From Deltaproteobacteria bacterium (GTDB lineage Bacteria > Desulfobacterota > Desulfomonilia > UBA1062), in contig JAHDRW010000013.1 in assembly GCA_018433085.1 (NCBI GenBank), positions 124,001-188,000 on the forward strand: a DNA stretch of 64,000 bases, in the 5' to 3' direction. The number at the start of each line of letters is the position of its first letter. Position 1 is the first letter of the stretch. The notes below the pieces were generated by a model, which was not told where the DNA came from, ran no database searches, and was given only the letters and a program-made list of their open reading frames with translations. Below are positions 34,998 through 43,518 of this stretch, one piece after another. The position numbers were made by a program, and so were the translations under genes.

Positions 34998-35651
34998 TCA
35001 CCTACTGATTGGAACGTCCTTTTTCGTGAGCCAGGGCCTCTTGTCCGTCCCCACCCTTTTCGATGTCTCGGCCACGATCCAGTCAAAGGGAAGGTCTGCA
35101 AAGGCGCCGAACTTCTCCACATACTCGATGTACGTATCCCCGTTGAGATCCTGACCCGGAAGCACGGCGTCGCTCCGTCCGTCCCAGTCGACCACCGGCA
35201 CCCCGATCTTCCGGCACAGGGCGGAGTCAAAGGTCGGAGCGACGTTCACCCAGGCATCGTCCAGCAAAAGCTGGGTATACCCGTGGCGTGGAAAAACGTT
35301 GGTTCCCATGAGCCGGGCTATCTTCTCGGGGACCTTGTGGTTTCTGATTTGCGCAAAGACCAGGCGTGACGGGATGCCAGCGGCCCGCGCGAGCGCTGCG
35401 AACAGCACCGCCTTCTGGACACAGTATCCCTTGCCCCACTCCAGGATGCGCGACGCCCTGAAGTCTTCCTTGAAGACCGAGATCATGTAGAGATTGTAGG
35501 GGATGGCGTCGCGGACAAAGGTAAAAAGCTCAAGCGCCTTCTCGTTCACAGAGGTGCAGCCCCGTGTGAGCTCGCCGGCCTTTGCCATGATATCTTCCTG
35601 GTCGCAGTCTATGGTGTCCGTCGGGACAAGGTATTCTTCCTGATCACTCAT
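34998..35651 (-). CDS. Transglutaminase-like (papain-fold) protein
   Basis: A 217-residue cytoplasmic-looking protein with a transglutaminase-like core: Cys77 in GKGYCVQKA, His123 in PRHGYTQLLL and Asp142 in VAPTFD give the Cys-His-Asp triad. Such domains in bacteria act as proteases, peptide-modifying enzymes or amidases rather than true transglutaminases. The start overlaps the GMC oxidoreductase stop as ATGA, making it the third gene of a tightly coupled operon with a flavodoxin-like protein and a flavoprotein oxidoreductase. Its role there is unknown. Confidence 0.85.
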   Translation of the reverse strand: MSDQEEYLVPTDTIDCDQEDIMAKAGELTRGCTSVNEKALELFTFVRDAIPYNLYMISVFKEDFRASRILEWGKGYCVQKAVLFAALARAAGIPSRLVFAQIRNHKVPEKIARLMGTNVFPRHGYTQLLLDDAWVNVAPTFDSALCRKIGVPVVDWDGRSDAVLPGQDLNGDTYIEYVEKFGAFADLPFDWIVAETSKRVGTDKRPWLTKKDVPISR

Positions 35652-36985
35652 GCCTGTTCTTCCTTTCTTTCATGGGTTGTTTTTTCTTCGGTGCGTCCGC
35701 ACGCTTTAAGCGTCCTGGCGAATCTTTTGCCCAGGGCGATCAGGGTCAGCACCGGGGGAATGCCTCCCGAGCGCGGCATGACGCTGTTGTCGCATATGAA
35801 GAGATTCTTTACACCGGTCATGAGGTTCTCGTCCACCACCCGGCCGATGGCCGCGGTCCCGCCCGGGTGTCCCCCGATCCCCTTGGCCACGCAGATGGTC
35901 TCCGGGATCACCCCGGCGCAGACCATGACCCCCTTTGCGGCCTCGACCCCGGCCGCCATGATCCTTTCGTCCCGCGGGGTGAAGGACTTGCGCAGGGTAC
36001 CGTCGGGCTCCACCCTCCCCGAGGGCTCGTCGCAGAGCTTGACGAACATTCCCGTCATACCGGATAGACTGACGATCCTCCGGGCATAGGGAAGGTGCAG
36101 TGCGGCGATCTGGGCCATGAAGGCGTTCACCGCCCCGACATTGCCCATCACGTATTCCCCCACGTGTGACTCGTCCGCGAAGGTATAGGTCATCTCATGC
36201 CACGTGCCAGTGCCGTCGGATGAGATCCCCGCCAGGACCGACATGGGATCGGTGAAGAAGTGTGTGCCCGCACCGTGGACTCCGGATGCATGCAGGATCA
36301 CGGGCGTTCCCAGGCCGCCCGCCGCCAGGATGACCCGTCCGGCATCCACGACCAGGGTGTCCCCCGGGACCTTTGCGAAAACCCCTACGGCGGTGTCGCC
36401 CGAGCGGATCACCCGGCGCACGTCGCAGCGCGTGACGACCCTGGCGCCCAGGGCCGCTGCCTCGTACAGGTAATCGCGCGAGGTCCACTTGGCGCCCCGT
36501 CTGCAGCCGAAGAGGCACCGGTCGCAGGACGGGTCGCACAGCGCGGGATCGATGAAACGCTCCTGGGGGGTCATGGAATACCCCAGCTCCGCCGCCGCCG
36601 CGACCAGCCTGTGCGTGCCTGTCCAGCCCCGGTAAAAGTCTTCGGGTATGGGGCGGATGCGCAGCTCCTCTTTCGTCTCCTTCACCTCGGATGAAAGGTC
36701 GATGCCAAACTCCTCCTTGAGAAAGGACGGCGGCTCGTAGGAGTTGCCGGAATAGAGCATGGTGGACCCGCCGGTGGTAATCCCCCTGCGGACGAGCACA
36801 CCCTCCCTGGACCTGCGGATGTCGTACATGGTTGCATAGGCCAGAATGCTCCCCACCGGGAACTGGTGGTCCCTGCCCTTTTCGAGAACGAGGACATCCT
36901 CTCCGGCCCGGGCAAGCTCTCTCGCAATGGTTGCGCCGCCCGGCCCGGTTCCCACGACAACCGTTTCCGCGCCGAGTCTCTGCAT
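35648..36985 (-). CDS. GMC-family FAD-dependent oxidoreductase
   Basis: A 445-residue flavoprotein. The ADP-binding motif VVGTGPGGATIARELARAG (about 10-28) and GGGxTMLYSGN-type loop are at the N-terminus; GGHPGGTAAIG and NLFICDNSVMPRSGG at the C-terminus are the GMC signature that closes the FAD site. A cysteine-rich segment CDPSCDRCLFGCRRGAKW (about 160-180) recalls the metal or structural Cys motif in long-chain alcohol oxidase relatives. It probably oxidises an alcohol or reduces a C=C bond. Start at 36985 has GGGGGAGG 4 nt upstream; it overlaps the flavodoxin stop by one base (TGATG) and its own stop overlaps the next start. Confidence 0.86.
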   Translation of the reverse strand: MQRLGAETVVVGTGPGGATIARELARAGEDVLVLEKGRDHQFPVGSILAYATMYDIRRSREGVLVRRGITTGGSTMLYSGNSYEPPSFLKEEFGIDLSSEVKETKEELRIRPIPEDFYRGWTGTHRLVAAAAELGYSMTPQERFIDPALCDPSCDRCLFGCRRGAKWTSRDYLYEAAALGARVVTRCDVRRVIRSGDTAVGVFAKVPGDTLVVDAGRVILAAGGLGTPVILHASGVHGAGTHFFTDPMSVLAGISSDGTGTWHEMTYTFADESHVGEYVMGNVGAVNAFMAQIAALHLPYARRIVSLSGMTGMFVKLCDEPSGRVEPDGTLRKSFTPRDERIMAAGVEAAKGVMVCAGVIPETICVAKGIGGHPGGTAAIGRVVDENLMTGVKNLFICDNSVMPRSGGIPPVLTLIALGKRFARTLKACGRTEEKTTHERKEEQA

Positions 36986-37638
36986 CACACACCTCCCCCG
37001 ACGAGATCATCGCAGAACTTCCGGATTCTCTTCCGCGCGTATTCGCTCCCGAGGGTGAAGTCCGTGACGGGTCTGCGGAACACGAGCAGGCTCACGATCC
37101 TGAACAGGGGCAACAGGCCTGCCTCATGGTAGGCGCTCGATACGCCCACGTTCCCGGCGTATTCGGCGCCGATGCGTTCGAGCACGCGTTCCATGGACCT
37201 CTCGTAGATCTCGATCTCAAAGGTTTTCAGCGGCGGGCCGCCAAAGGTGACGAACGAACCGACCCGCTTTCCCCGGATACCCTGCACGGTTGCACAATAC
37301 CGGGCAACCGGATACGCGAGCTGCGCCCACTTGGGGCCGCCGATGCAGACGAGGTCGAAACCGGACACATCCGGGTGCGCAAGGCTTTGGATATCCTCCT
37401 CGACCTGATGGTAGGTGTCCACGTGGCGCCTTCTCCACGAGGAGCTCACTAGGCTGAGGCCGATGGAGGGGTAACGCGGCCAGTCACGTACCAGCTCGCG
37501 AAAACAGGAATAGCGCACCGCAGGCCTGATCACCTCCCAATCAAGGCTGTGGCCCCGCGATTCAAGCTCGCCGGCGACGGACCGGGCCAGTCTCTCGGTA
37601 TATCCCGTGCGGGAAAAATACGAGATCAAGACCTTCAT
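36985..37638 (-). CDS. Flavodoxin-fold protein
   Basis: A 217-residue protein whose first residues ISYFSRTGYTERLA form an FMN phosphate-binding loop of the flavodoxin type. LVCIGGPKWAQLAYPVARYC and GSFVTFGGPP are the other two FMN-contacting loops. It is longer than a classical flavodoxin, with a C-terminal hydrophobic stretch (LLPLFRIVSLLVF). It heads the operon with the GMC oxidoreductase and transglutaminase-like protein and could supply electrons to the former. The ribosome site AAGGAGG is 7 nt before ATG, and a 10-bp hairpin sits just upstream. Confidence 0.84.
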   Translation of the reverse strand: MKVLISYFSRTGYTERLARSVAGELESRGHSLDWEVIRPAVRYSCFRELVRDWPRYPSIGLSLVSSSWRRRHVDTYHQVEEDIQSLAHPDVSGFDLVCIGGPKWAQLAYPVARYCATVQGIRGKRVGSFVTFGGPPLKTFEIEIYERSMERVLERIGAEYAGNVGVSSAYHEAGLLPLFRIVSLLVFRRPVTDFTLGSEYARKRIRKFCDDLVGGGV

Positions 37639-37658
37639 GTGATTCCTCCTTTCTCATG

Positions 37659-37692
37659 CACGGGAAGAACCGGGCACGGCACTCTTCCCGTG
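37659..37692 (-). promoter_or_regulatory. Stem-loop in the leader of the flavodoxin-GMC-transglutaminase operon
   Basis: CACGGGAAGA and its perfect complement TCTTCCCGTG (10 bp, 14-base loop) end just upstream of the Shine-Dalgarno of the flavodoxin gene. On the minus strand a run of eight T precedes rather than follows it, so it is not a normal terminator; it may modulate translation or protect the mRNA 5' end. Confidence 0.45.
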
Positions 37693-37856
37693 AAAAAAAA
37701 CAAAGATCGCTCCCCGGCACCCCTGCTCTCCGGACCCGTTCAGGAGCCGCCCTGTCACGGCGGGAGCAGTCCCCCCGGCGATTCCCCCGGATACAGCCGG
37801 GAGCTAATGGCGCACCTTGTTATCTTCCCCGAGGTCCCGCGTCTGCTCGCATCCCG

Positions 37857-38348
37857 TCACTTCAAACCGCCCTCTCCGGAGAGTATAAAATTCCCCCGGT
37901 ATCGCTCGAGGTCTGCGAGCGTCTCGACGTGTATGGGAGCCAGATCGCCGGGGAGCCGGTCGCGGGGCCAGAAGCGCACCTGCGTACCTTCGATCCCGTC
38001 CGCACGCGGAACGCCCTTCCACTGACGGACGATAAAGGCCACGGCGAAGCACTGGACCTCGTCTCCGTTGGGATAGGCGAATTTCTGCTCGGGGCCCGAG
38101 TACAGGGCCATGGGCTCGGCCGAGACGACCGTGAGCCCGGTCTCCTCGAGCACTTCCCGCCTCAGGGCGTCGAGAGCCGTCTCCCCGAGCTCGACAGACC
38201 CCCCGGGAAGCCCCCAGCACCCGGTATCGGACCGGCGCTGGAGGAGGACCCGGCCCTGATCGTCGACAATCAGTGCGCGCACGCCGGGCACGAAGATGCA
38301 TGCGTGCCCCACCAGCGACCTGATCATTCCCGTATATGATTCAGTCAC
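37857..38348 (-). CDS. Nudix hydrolase
   Basis: A 163-residue protein with a complete Nudix box (Gly50 to Leu72: [23 protein letters not shown] has all conserved G, E, R-E, E-E and G positions). It should cleave a nucleoside diphosphate linked to another moiety using Mg2+, a housecleaning role; substrate unknown. The GTG start has GGAGG 6 nt upstream and overlaps the stop of the preceding metallo-beta-lactamase-fold gene by 8 nt, so the two are co-translated. Confidence 0.9.
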   Translation of the reverse strand: MTESYTGMIRSLVGHACIFVPGVRALIVDDQGRVLLQRRSDTGCWGLPGGSVELGETALDALRREVLEETGLTVVSAEPMALYSGPEQKFAYPNGDEVQCFAVAFIVRQWKGVPRADGIEGTQVRFWPRDRLPGDLAPIHVETLADLERYRGNFILSGEGGLK

Positions 38349-39186
38349 CTCGATCCTCCAGGTTCAGAACGGTTCCGCCGGAAAACGGGAAGCATCTCCC
38401 GGGAAACTCGCGGAAGAGACGCCCGGTTGCGTCAGGTCCGGTGCAATGGGCCGGAAAGAGCTTCGGGATGTCGAATTCCCTGAAGGCCTCCACGGTTCTC
38501 CCCATGCGTTCTTGTGTGGCCGATACGAGGTGCATTCCTCCCATCACGGCGCGAAACCGGGTCCGGCCCTTAAGCCCGCGTATATAGCGCAGGGTGTTCA
38601 CCACGCCCGAGTGAGCGCATCCAAGGATTACCACGAGCCCTCCGGGTGTATCGATGAACGCCGCCTGGTCGTCGGGCAACTCATCGGGCGTCCGGCCTTC
38701 GGCATCGGCAAAGAACGGTCCCCCGGTGTCCTCGAAGTCGTTCTCGCGCGGGATGTTCCCGGTGAGGAAGAATCCGGGCCATACCTCTGTCGGCCCTTCA
38801 GTCCACCGGACCTGGGTTGATGCCCGAATAATGTCCCTGACCGCGGAAGGCATCCCGATATCGCGCACAGGCACGCCGGGTTTCCGGGAGAACTTGTTCC
38901 CGAGGACCCCGGGATGTGCATAGATGAGCGGAGATCCGTCTCTGAGCGGCACATGGACCAGGCCGCCCGTATGGTCGTAATGCCCATGGCTCAGAAGCAC
39001 GGCATCCGCGCTATCCAGGCGGATTCCCAGGGCGCCGGCGTTATGCGCGAGCGCCCCGCCCTGGCCGGTGTCGAAGAGATACCGCCGTCCGTCTTTTTCG
39101 ATCCAGACGGACAACCCGTGCTCCGCGAGAAGGGTGCTGTCCGCAGCGGTGTTTTCTACCAGAACGGTGATTCGCAGCCTTCGCAT
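38341..39186 (-). CDS. Metallo-beta-lactamase-fold hydrolase
   Basis: A 281-residue one-domain MBL protein. The zinc motif is [10 protein letters not shown] (His67, His69, Asp71, His72), with later ligand regions GCAHSGVVN and MGGMHL. The arrangement [17 protein letters not shown] followed by the HxHxDH motif is typical of the group annotated as dihydropterin/aminobenzene-phosphate synthase relatives, whose true reaction in most bacteria is unknown. Start at 39186 is 7 bp after the stop of the PLP enzyme gene, and the following Nudix gene overlaps it, forming a three-gene unit. Confidence 0.87.
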   Translation of the reverse strand: MRRLRITVLVENTAADSTLLAEHGLSVWIEKDGRRYLFDTGQGGALAHNAGALGIRLDSADAVLLSHGHYDHTGGLVHVPLRDGSPLIYAHPGVLGNKFSRKPGVPVRDIGMPSAVRDIIRASTQVRWTEGPTEVWPGFFLTGNIPRENDFEDTGGPFFADAEGRTPDELPDDQAAFIDTPGGLVVILGCAHSGVVNTLRYIRGLKGRTRFRAVMGGMHLVSATQERMGRTVEAFREFDIPKLFPAHCTGPDATGRLFREFPGRCFPFSGGTVLNLEDRGD

Positions 39187-39193
39187 GGTCACC

Positions 39194-40339
39194 CTAGATG
39201 CTCGCGAGGGCCTGGACCAGGTCCTCGATAATGCTCTCCGTCGGCTCGATGCCCACGGAGAGGCGCACCGTGTTCTCCCTGACGCCGAATATCGTCCGCC
39301 GTTCGGGAGGCAGATAGAGCATGGTGGTCAGATAGGGGATGCATATCAGCGACTCGGTGGACCCGAGGCTTACCGCGTGATAGATGCGCTTCAGGTTCCG
39401 GATGAACTCTTTGGCGTCTTCCTGGGTGTCTCCCACGTCAAAGGCCATCATCCCGCCGAACCCTCGTTGCATCTGACGCGAGGCGATTTCATGGCCCGGA
39501 TCCCCCGGGAGCCCGGGATAGAAAATGCGCGGGACCCTGGGATGGGCCTGAAGGTATTCGGCGACTGCCTGGGCGCTTGCGGACATGGCCGCGGCCCTGA
39601 GCTCGAAGGTCTTGATCCCCCGGGCGAGCAGAAAGGCGGAATGGGGGTCGAGCGTGGTGCCGATCGCCTGCCGGGTGAACCAGAGATCCTCGTAGTGCTG
39701 CTTTGAGCCGGCGATCACGCCTGCCATGAGATCGTTGTGCCCACCGAGGGCCTTGGTGGCGCTGTGGATCACCAGATGGGCGCCCAGATCGAGCGGGTTC
39801 TGGTGATAGGGCGTCGCGAAGGTGTTGTCCGCCACCACCATGGCGCCGACCTTCTCGGCCGCGTTTCTTATCGCGCGGATGTCGATGACCTTGCACAGGG
39901 GGTTGCTCGGGGTCTCCAGGAAGATCATCCGGGTATCCGCCCGCAGCTCCTTGTCGATGTCGCATGCCCTGTCCGCATCCATCCAGGTGATCTTGACGCC
40001 CAGGCGCTCGAGGATCAGCGATACCTTGTAGTTGGCGCCGTAGGTGTCGTGGAAGATGATCAGGTGATCGCCCGCGCTCAGATAGGTCAGGTACACCATG
40101 GTGCAGGCGGCCATGCCCGAGGTGCAGATGACCGAGTCGTCCGCTCCCTCCAGGGCCGCCACCATGTGCTCGACCTCCCGGACCGTGGGATTGTCGTCCC
40201 GGTGGTAGGTGTAGCCGTCGATCTCGCCGTCGGTGATCTGCCGAAGAACCTCGAACGAGGAATACTGATAGTTCACGGCATTGACAATGGGAGTGACCAT
40301 GGGCCGGTTGCCGTACGGGGTCAATGGATCAGGTGACAT
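39194..40339 (-). CDS. PLP-dependent cystathionine/methionine gamma-lyase family enzyme
   Basis: A 381-residue trans-sulfuration enzyme of standard length. The pyridoxal phosphate lysine is Lys196 in HSATKALGGHND, and Asp171 in DNTFATPYHQNP would pair with the cofactor nitrogen. YTYHRDDNPT and GMAACTMVY are further family signatures. Members include cystathionine gamma-synthase, cystathionine gamma-lyase and methionine gamma-lyase; sequence alone does not decide between them. It starts a likely operon with the MBL-fold and Nudix genes. A ribosome site AAAGGA is about 11 nt before the ATG. Confidence 0.88.
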   Translation of the reverse strand: MSPDPLTPYGNRPMVTPIVNAVNYQYSSFEVLRQITDGEIDGYTYHRDDNPTVREVEHMVAALEGADDSVICTSGMAACTMVYLTYLSAGDHLIIFHDTYGANYKVSLILERLGVKITWMDADRACDIDKELRADTRMIFLETPSNPLCKVIDIRAIRNAAEKVGAMVVADNTFATPYHQNPLDLGAHLVIHSATKALGGHNDLMAGVIAGSKQHYEDLWFTRQAIGTTLDPHSAFLLARGIKTFELRAAAMSASAQAVAEYLQAHPRVPRIFYPGLPGDPGHEIASRQMQRGFGGMMAFDVGDTQEDAKEFIRNLKRIYHAVSLGSTESLICIPYLTTMLYLPPERRTIFGVRENTVRLSVGIEPTESIIEDLVQALASI

Positions 40340-40469
40340 GCTTTATAATTCCTTTCATTATCAATGAGATGTCGTTATCATCTGCCTTCGCGTTCCTCTC
40401 GTCAACAAGGAATACGCTGACACAGCCTCCCGGATCATTCGGGCGGTCCTTATCCTTCGTTCCGGGCTT

Positions 40470-40844
40470 TCACGCGAGGCTGATGGCACCCACCGGGCAC
40501 TCGTCTTCGCATACCCCGCAACCGGTGCAGGCCCCGGGGTCGACGATTGCCCTGCCATCACGCATGGTGATCGCGCCCATGGGACACATGCTCACGCACA
40601 TACCGCATCCAGTACACTGATCAGGATCGATCCTCGCGACAAGGGCTCTGCTCCCGACCGGTTCCCGGTAAATGGAGGGGTTCTCTCCAGAAACGCCCCT
40701 CCCCTGTCCTCGTCCCATGCCCCCGCCCATTCCTCCTCCGGCACCCATTCCGCCACGGGAACCCATTCCACTTCCAGCGCCCATTCTTCTTCCCTGGCCC
40801 ATGCCCCTGGAACCCCCCATGCCGCGGCCGCTCCCTTTTCCCAT
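40470..40844 (-). CDS. Two-cluster ferredoxin with Gly/Met/Arg-rich N-terminus
   Basis: A 124-residue protein in two parts. Residues 1-50 are almost only Gly, Met, Arg and Ser in short GMG-type repeats, probably flexible and able to bind metals or nucleic acid. Residues 72-124 are a bacterial 2[4Fe-4S] ferredoxin: CTGCGMCVSMC (Cys77, 80, 83, 87) and CTGCGVCEDEC (Cys106, 109, 112, 116). The second half is an electron carrier; the purpose of the repeat tail is unknown. AGAAAACGAT precedes the ATG; a promoter-like pair lies about 180 bases upstream. Confidence 0.85.
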   Translation of the reverse strand: MGKGSGRGMGGSRGMGQGRRMGAGSGMGSRGGMGAGGGMGGGMGRGQGRGVSGENPSIYREPVGSRALVARIDPDQCTGCGMCVSMCPMGAITMRDGRAIVDPGACTGCGVCEDECPVGAISLA

Positions 40845-41370
40845 ATCGTTTTCTCCTTTCCCGCCCGTGCCGAAACATTCGATCTTGACCGGTCGAAACA
40901 GCCGGCGTGAGGCGAATACCAGTGTCCGGCGTCTTACGGTCCGGCTGAAATGCGCCGGTGTGATATGAAACGCCGGAGGTCTTCACCCTGTTAAGCAATC
41001 GTTGTGCCAGATCCTCAATCACCATAATACAATGACATTTCAGGTAATTAAAAGGGGTGTGAAATAGTGTCCATATCCAATGCGTGCAAGATGCATGCAA
41101 TGCGGTTCGATGAGAATTTTCCTGAAGCAGGACAGTGATATCCGTTTTACCGAACGGGCATGCTAGAGGTGCACAGCTCGGGTGGACAGTGATGCATCGT
41201 GCAATGCTGTCCCGGTACCGGTGGGGCTCCTGCTGCAGGGAAAGAGGTTGCGGCAAACGTTATCTCCTGATATCAACTGTACTAACAGGGTCTTGCGCAT
41301 CCGTTGCACCAGATGGCACGCTCCGTGCTTTTCCGCACAAGGACTGTTCACTATCCGGTAGGGGGGCTTC
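40845..41370. other. Divergent intergenic region between ferredoxin and DUF89 genes
   Basis: About 525 bases with no gene I can support. The minus-strand promoter candidate for the ferredoxin lies at 41024-41052. The plus-strand half carries several short frames without ribosome sites; no clear DUF89 promoter was found. Confidence 0.45.
41024..41052 (-). promoter_or_regulatory. Candidate promoter for the ferredoxin gene
   Basis: On the minus strand, TTTAAT (41047-41052) and TATTAT (41024-41029) are separated by 17 bases. The leader would be about 170 nt. Confidence 0.35.
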
Positions 41371-42357
41371 ATGAAATCAGCGAAGAATGAATACTCGTCG
41401 GGTATGGTCGATACCCCGGGTCCAGGCGGAAAGGCACAACCACGCGGAGGGAGAGCGCAACCAGGCATCAGGTCCGTGATCGACTGCATACCCTGTTTTA
41501 TCAGACAGGCCATTGATTCGGTCCGGTTCTCGACGCAGGATTCCGGAACCCGCGAACAGATCGTCCGGGAGGCACTGCTGACCATCGCAGGCATGGAGAT
41601 TGGGACATCGCCTCCCGTGATAGCCCAGCAGGTCCACCGGCGTCTGAGGCAACTCAGCCGGGTGGAGGATCCATACCGGGAGGCCAAGGACCGGTTCAAC
41701 CGGATGGCCCTCGACATGCTGCCCGAGCTCGAATCACGGGTGCGAGGAGCACAGGACCCGCTCGATGCCGCGACCAGACTGGCAATAGCGGGCAATGTCA
41801 TCGATCTGGGCGCAAAGGCCGATCTCCAGGATCACGACGCCCGGGCAGCAGTGTCCGGTTGCATGGATATACCGCTCCACGGCGACATCGAGGCCTTCCG
41901 CAGGGCAATCGGCAAGGCCCGTAAAATTCTCTATCTGGCCGACAACGCCGGGGAGATAGTCTTCGACCGCCTTCTCATCGAGCAGCTTTCTCCCGGACGG
42001 GTGACCCTTGCGGTGCGCGGGGCTGCGGTCATCAACGACGCCACGGTTCACGATGCGCGACAGGCCGGGCTTTATGAGCTTGTAGAGGTGATAGACAACG
42101 GCTCGGACGCACCGGGGACCGTGCTCACGGACTGCAGCAGGGAGTTCCGGGAGAGTTTCGGCAAGGCCGATCTCATCATTGCCAAGGGACAGGGAAATTT
42201 CGAGACGCTCTTCAACGCGGAGGCCCCTGTCTTCTTCTTGTTCAAGGTAAAGTGCGGGGTGATTGCCTCACACGTAGGGCTGCCCGTGGGCACCCACGTG
42301 CTCGAGCACTTCGGTATGGCCCGGGCGGAATCCGGCGGGGATTCAGGAAATGATTGA
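41371..42357 (+). CDS. DUF89 / ARMT1-like family protein
   Basis: A 328-residue protein. After a 33-residue low-complexity start it has VIDCIPCFIRQA (CxxC, Cys39/Cys42), the mark of the bacterial/archaeal DUF89 branch, then YLADNAGEIVFDRLLIE (metal/phosphate site), AVRGAAVINDAT and ADLIIAKGQGNFETL. DUF89 proteins are metal-dependent phosphatases thought to remove damaged phosphometabolites. The N-terminal extension is unusual: relatives begin near the CxxC, and a GTG at 41476 is a possible alternative start, though the ATG at 41371 has the better ribosome site. A methyltransferase gene follows. Confidence 0.85.
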   Translation: MKSAKNEYSSGMVDTPGPGGKAQPRGGRAQPGIRSVIDCIPCFIRQAIDSVRFSTQDSGTREQIVREALLTIAGMEIGTSPPVIAQQVHRRLRQLSRVEDPYREAKDRFNRMALDMLPELESRVRGAQDPLDAATRLAIAGNVIDLGAKADLQDHDARAAVSGCMDIPLHGDIEAFRRAIGKARKILYLADNAGEIVFDRLLIEQLSPGRVTLAVRGAAVINDATVHDARQAGLYELVEVIDNGSDAPGTVLTDCSREFRESFGKADLIIAKGQGNFETLFNAEAPVFFLFKVKCGVIASHVGLPVGTHVLEHFGMARAESGGDSGND

Positions 42358-42433
42358 GGGGATTCATCGGGACGGATGGTGTCGCGTATTGAAGCAGGCA
42401 GTCCGGAAGTGTATAGAATAAAGGGGTGATGTA

Positions 42434-43063
42434 ATGAGAACAGGCCCGTTCCAGCAGTATTCGGACCAGTATGACAGGTGGTTTGAAGAAAATCGCTTTG
42501 TCTACGAGGCGGAATTGAAGGCGGTCGGGTCTCTGGTCCCAAGCAGCGGACGCGGCATAGAAATCGGGGCCGGCACCGGCAGGTTCGCCGTTCCGCTCGG
42601 AATCGAATCAGGCATCGAGCCAGCCCGCTCGATGTGGAGCGTTGCCCGGACGCGGGGGCTCAAGGTAGCGGGCGGTATTGCGGAGCAGCTTCCTGTCCGG
42701 GATGAAGCGTTCGAGTATGCCCTCATGGTCACGGTCATCTGTTTTGTGGACGATCCGGATCAGACGTTCCGGGAGGCATCCAGGATTCTTCGCCCGGGAG
42801 GATTTCTCATCGTGGGCTTCGTCGACCGCGACAGTCCGATCGGCCGAATCTATCTGGAGCACCGGGACGAGAGTGTCTTTTATCGGCAGGCCGACTTCTA
42901 CACCGTCGACGAGGTCCTCGCTGCCATGAGACGGGCGTGTTTCCGTGATTTCGAATTCATGCAGACCATATTCCGCGGACTGTCCGAGGTCGCGGGCGAC
43001 GAGCCGGTCGAGCCCGGGTACGGAAAAGGATCTTTTGTGGTCGTGCGCGGCAGGAAGGGATAA
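42434..43063 (+). CDS. UbiE-type class I SAM-dependent methyltransferase
   Basis: A 209-residue small-molecule methyltransferase. It opens YSDQYDRWFEEN, then motif I GIEIGAGTGRFA, the acidic loop, AEQLPVRDEAFEYALMV and FREASRILRPGGFLIVGFVDRDS, the usual order of Methyltransf_11 proteins. Target unknown. It has GGGGTGATG-type ribosome site and lies 19 bp before the J-domain gene, so the two are probably co-transcribed, possibly together with DUF89 upstream (76 bp). Confidence 0.88.
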   Translation: MRTGPFQQYSDQYDRWFEENRFVYEAELKAVGSLVPSSGRGIEIGAGTGRFAVPLGIESGIEPARSMWSVARTRGLKVAGGIAEQLPVRDEAFEYALMVTVICFVDDPDQTFREASRILRPGGFLIVGFVDRDSPIGRIYLEHRDESVFYRQADFYTVDEVLAAMRRACFRDFEFMQTIFRGLSEVAGDEPVEPGYGKGSFVVVRGRKG

Positions 43064-43082
43064 ACTTTTATCAGGTTTTCTT

Positions 43083-43397
43083 ATGGGCAGATACGAAGAG
43101 ATCACCGAGGCGAGGGAATTGCTGGAGCTTCCCGAGAGCGCGACCATGGACGAGATCCGGTCGAGCTACCGGAGGCTCATCCGGAAGTGGCATCCGGACA
43201 GGTGCAGGGAAGATGCCGAGCTCTGCAGGGAAATGACGGAAAGGCTGATCGCCGCCTATGAGACCCTTGTCTCGTACTGCAAGGACTACCGGTTTTCCTT
43301 TGCCGAGGAAGAGGTTGCAAAGTATCTTTCAGGACAGGACTGGTGGCTCCGGCGTTTCGGGGACGACCCGCTGTGGGGCAACGCGAAGAAGAAATAG
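43083..43397 (+). CDS. Small J-domain protein
   Basis: A 104-residue protein almost wholly made of a J domain. The HPD tripeptide (His37-Pro38-Asp39) that stimulates Hsp70 (DnaK) ATPase is intact in RKWHPDR, preceded by IRSSYRRLIRK and followed by a third helix. There is no zinc finger or substrate-binding domain, so it is a minimal co-chaperone with a C-terminal acidic/aromatic tail. CAGG lies 7 nt before the ATG. The following flavoprotein gene is 121 bp away. Confidence 0.85.
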   Translation: MGRYEEITEARELLELPESATMDEIRSSYRRLIRKWHPDRCREDAELCREMTERLIAAYETLVSYCKDYRFSFAEEEVAKYLSGQDWWLRRFGDDPLWGNAKKK

Positions 43398-43518
43398 CGC
43401 CGCGGGCAGACGGTTTCACGGTATGGTCAGGGCTTTCTCCCCGGCCGGGCAGCGGCATCGGCCGTGCTTCTTTTCATGAACGCATACACAGGAATCAGGG
43501 CAGAAGGAGGTGGCAAAC

